Assembly (NCBI GenBank): GCA_940671915.1
Contig: CALNVZ010003433.1
Coordinates: 26,635,381-26,699,380, forward strand
Length of the DNA stretch: 64,000 nucleotides
Reading direction: 5' to 3'
From: Paracentrotus lividus
Taxonomy: Eukaryota; Echinodermata; Echinoidea; Camarodonta; Echinidae
In this document: piece after piece, positions 61,082 to 64,000 of the stretch
Numbering within the stretch: the stretch's first letter is position 1
Layout of the letters: each line of letters opens with the position of its first letter
Notes under the pieces: generated by a model
The model's input: only the letters and a program-made list of their open reading frames with translations
Databases searched by the model: none
Told to the model about the DNA's origin: nothing
Translations under genes and position numbers: made by a program

Positions 61082-61705
61082 TTAGAAGCTCAAAAGAAGT
61101 CTTCTAAGTGATAGCCTCCAGTCTGTTAGGACGGTCCTGTGATCCTCCACCGCGTTACTCACCATGCGCTTCCAGATATGATGTGGAGGTGGAAAGTTGA
61201 TGAGCTCCTCGATGGTGGGAAGCTGGTAAAGACCCAGTTTCTCTCTGAGATTTTTGACCGTCTTGCTCGTTGGTATATGGCATATGGCATGCAGGAGGAG
61301 TCTTCTCTCTATTCTGTCATGCGGTAGCAGTAAGACTTTCCCAAGGAGCCTCAAGAAAAGCTTGTCGATTTCATCGGGCACTGGAGAAAGGTTGGTCAGG
61401 ATAGATATAGCCACATTCGCTGTACTGCAGGGGAGCCCAAGAATAGATTTGAACAGGTTACATTGAGTTCTGTCAAGCTCTGTAAGCATCTTCTTTGACA
61501 AGTGTAGCACCTCGGCTCCATATAACATTCGTGGAAGGCAGAAACGGTTCCAGAGAACAGCTACAGAGCTTGGTGCTAGCCCGCATCTATGTGCTCCAAC
61601 ACCAGTCAGAGCATACATAGTTTTCCTTCCTCGGGATGTCATTTTTGAAGTAGGGTTGTGGCGAGAGAAGGTACTTGTGATGCCCAGGTGGGGGTGAGAC
61701 TCCAC
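61082..61705 (-). pseudogene. LINE ORF2 post-RT segment
   Basis: A 207-codon open stretch, 'ESHPHLGITSTFSRHN' to 'DWRLSLRRLLLSF', with 'LWNRFCLPRMLYGAEVL' (the usual 'P..LYG.E' block after RT). It continues the RT interrupted at 62,720 by the TIR element and is followed leftwards, in other frames, by the zinc motif. Confidence 0.7.
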
Positions 61706-61754
61706 TAGCTTGATGACCTCCGCACCAAACCGCCATGAAGTGGGTGCATCAGTA

Positions 61755-62720
61755 GGGGAGACTCAGGTTAGTTGAGCCAGTGGGTTAGTTGAGCCACCCC
61801 CTCTAAATAGGTCAAGACTATTTTTAAATTTATGATGCTTCCATCTCTTGTTACATAATTATAGATGGACCATACATGCTAAATTTGATACATGGGTGCT
61901 GACTACAAGCTTGTTAAAATCAACAAAATTTGATTTTTGCTGGTCAAAGTGACTTCCGTGAAAAGTGACATGTGTGCTCATATTTTTGACACCCTAAAGA
62001 TTTAACGGACTATCATACTACAGTTGAAAGGAGTATCATTGCATATAAATTTAACCATATCATTAGATTTGTGTCTAGTAAGAATTTCACTTTCCACCCC
62101 AATTAGTAAAAAACATAATGTGTGGGGTTAGTTGAGCCGTTGTTGATGGGGTAAGTTGAGCCTGTGCCTACATGGGTTAAAATTTTTGAAAAGAATATTT
62201 TGGGGTTTTCTATTGCGTGTTACATGAATTAACTATTTTGTTAATATTATTAAACAGGAAAAAAGCATCTGTCATGCCCCAAGACTATTTATGAAGGACG
62301 TACCTGCGAAAATAGGAAAAAAAAATTAAATGCACCAAAAGGTAACCGTAATGTGTGCGTGCATGCGTGTGAGTTGGTGTATGTGAGGGTGTAGGCGTGT
62401 GTTTATGTGTGTCTTTTGGGATGGGGGAGTCAGCCCCCCCCCCCCCCCCCCCCCCCCCCAATTGATTTATGCCGCATGGCTCAACTAACCCAACGGCTTG
62501 GCTCAACTTACCTGCGTGTTGGTGTTAGTTAAGCCACTTTACACTTTTTTTTAATTGCCCGGGGCTCCAAAACCGAAAGTGCTATTTTCGGGATATACCT
62601 TTTATAATTTGCCTAACGCACTACTCTTTCAATCCCAATCCTCAACAGCCTAAAAAAAACTTCACCCATGGGCACCAGGTGACCTTAAGTAAATAGTTGC
62701 TCAACTAACCTGAGTCTCCC
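61755..62720. mobile_element. TIR element with repeated GGTTAGTTGAGCC motif, inserted in LINE RT
   Basis: The ends read GGGGAGACTCAGGTTAGTTG and the complement of GGGAGACTCAGGTTAGTTG. The motif GGTTAGTTGAGCC or close variants occurs at about 61,766, 61,782, 62,125, 62,148 and 62,522 (forward) and 62,478, 62,500 and 62,699 (inverted). TAG borders both ends, a candidate 3-bp target duplication. The interior has a poly-C run (about 62,437-62,459) and GT-rich sequence, and no transposase. Confidence 0.75.
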
Positions 62721-63640
62721 TAGTAGATATAATGGCGTTTTAGTGGGATTGATTTTATATCTCCATTTTACGGTGTACTTGTGGGTGGTATTCAGCATGA
62801 ATCGTAGATCATCGGGACTCGTGCTGATGAGAGCCACATCGTCCGCAAGGACTGATACTCCTGTTAATTCCCGCCGTAAGTGGCATCCAGCATCCGCAGA
62901 TCTTAAGGCTTTAATGAGGCTGTCTATGTATACCAAATATAGACAAGGAGACAACACTCCACGCTGGAGGACACCTTGGTCTACTGGGAAGGGTTGGCTT
63001 AATCTCCCACACCATATGACCATGCTCTCCAGTCCTTTGTAGAGATTCTTAAGGATTAGCCACAGATTTCCGGTAATACTAGCCTTCCGCAGTTTGAGGA
63101 ATAGACCACTATGCCAGACAGTGTCAAATGCTTTGGTAGCATCAAGCAGGGCAATGTACGTGTCGAGCCTTCTTGCTGTGTTCATCTCGATGATCAGGTT
63201 GAGCGATAATGCTGTCATGATACAAGAATGATCTCTTTGGAATACACCTTGCAGAGTATCTGGGATGTCTTGCTGCAGAAGAGAGTTCTCTAGTATAGGG
63301 TAGGTTTAATGAGAAGCTCAAAGACCTTACAAAACACGAAAGTAAGAGTAATGCCCCGGTAATTCCCAGGATCCGAGGCTTTCCTTTTCCTTTGTGGAGG
63401 GGTTTGACAATGCCTTTTTTTAAGCTGTTTGGTAGATGGGCATTTCTGGAGAAGGCGTTCATGATGTTGAGTAGAAGAAGTTGGAAAACAGGTCCTGAGT
63501 TGAGTAAGTGTTCTGCCACAACCTGGTCCAAACCTCCAGCCTTCTTGCACTTGAGGCCTTGTATTAGCTGTATAAAGGTCCTTTGAGGTGAAGGTGATTG
63601 TTGCTTCCTCATTCAAGTGATTTAGCCCGGTGTCAAATTC
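62721..63640 (-). pseudogene. LINE reverse transcriptase, fingers and palm
   Basis: 63,612-63,360 in one frame and 63,370-63,290 in another give the fingers; 63,218-62,721 is one open frame with the LADD catalytic box. The frame jumps in between show it is not functional as it stands. It ends exactly at the TIR element. Confidence 0.8.
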
Positions 63641-64000
63641 TACATCAGATTCAGAGTCATCTGATTGGGTAGAGGAGAACGAACGGAAGTACTTCTCCCA
63701 ACCCTCAAGGATATCATCATCTTTGTAAGTTGTTCCTTCCCATGTGATGTATTCAGTGAAGGTTGACTTGTTGGCAGAAGTGGTTTCTTTGACGAGTCGG
63801 CTGAAGAGGCACTGGTCGTTATTACGTGATTCTTCGATAGCTATTCCACTAGGTCGTTGTGTTTAGCTTGCCTGCTCCGTCGTAGTGTGCGTCTGAAGAG
63901 GCGTTTGACCTTCTTGTATGATGTCCAATTGGTGTTGTCTAAAAAACTGGGGCGACCGCTGTCTTTCCAGGCTCTCCACAGTTGCTTCATCTTTGAGTAT

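Larger units (their letters stand above)
60475..64000 (-). mobile_element. Minus-strand LINE running off the right edge, split by a TIR element
   Basis: From right to left: a linker region ('YITWEGTTYKDDDILEGWEK' near 63,720), RT fingers ('KAGGLDQVVAEHLLNSGP', 'PGNYRGIT'), palm ('DATKAFDTVWHSGLFLKL', 'QGVLQRGVLSPCLYLVYIDS', 'SVLADDVALIS'), the 'INPTKTPL' motif, then the TIR element (61,755-62,720), then 'FGAEVIKLVESHPHLGI' and post-RT sequence, and a C-terminal zinc motif (C-C...'IHLVGECPL' near 60,900). Several frameshifts. The same family as the fragment at 15,300-17,150. The 5' end is outside the window. Confidence 0.8.

Noticed and set aside
1..64000. CRISPR arrays, rRNA genes, prokaryotic operons
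   Set aside because: None found. Tandem repeats here have eukaryotic satellite or microsatellite character, and the spliced genes are clearly eukaryotic.

Overview
This is a eukaryotic, AT-rich, repeat-dense nuclear window with spliced genes, long introns and several classes of transposable element. The gene content (an SNX9/18/33-type sorting nexin, a BET1-like SNARE, an MCT-like transporter exon), the Ngaro-type DIRS retrotransposon with an SGNH hydrolase, a foldback element resembling sea urchin TU elements, and abundant CR1/L2-like LINEs together suggest a marine deuterostome, most likely an echinoderm and perhaps a sea urchin. The organism is inferred, not proven. No bacterial-style operons, CRISPR arrays or rRNA genes are present.

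Left part (1-12,600): the last six exons of a plus-strand SNX9/18/33-family gene (928-6,097), including a 30-nt micro-exon, then about 4.5 kb of downstream/3' UTR sequence with a GTGATGTCAC-rich minisatellite, and a nearly palindromic Tc1/mariner-like foldback MITE (10,701-11,544). Next comes a TIR element carrying five perfect copies of a 17-bp motif (12,607-13,427), flanked by an older 200-bp direct duplication.

Middle (14,400-29,000): a complete four-exon plus-strand BET1L/GS15-type SNARE gene (14,760-20,389). Its first intron holds a minus-strand LINE fragment and its second intron a plus-strand LINE 3' fragment. Downstream are a tRNA-derived SINE, dispersed direct repeats, a PHD-finger/endonuclease LINE fragment with a decayed 2A-like motif, ATG- and CT-microsatellites, and an exon of a probable monocarboxylate-transporter-like gene (27,814-27,977).

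Right part (29,700-64,000) is almost entirely repeats: a CA-rich minisatellite with a sequencing gap and an inserted GC-rich TIR element; a 7-kb tandem duplication (31,560-38,597 and 38,598-45,806) whose copies differ largely by single-base indels; a Ngaro (DIRS-order) retrotransposon on the minus strand whose ends can be fixed at 44,413 and 51,764 from its split direct repeats; a large foldback (inverted-repeat) element of about 43,738-59,865 into which both the Ngaro and a near-full-length plus-strand LINE (about 53,980-58,768) have inserted; and a minus-strand LINE running off the right edge, itself split by a second motif-rich TIR element (61,755-62,720). The insertion order can be read: foldback element first, Ngaro and LINE into it, then duplication (or mis-assembly) of the left flank together with the Ngaro 3' end.
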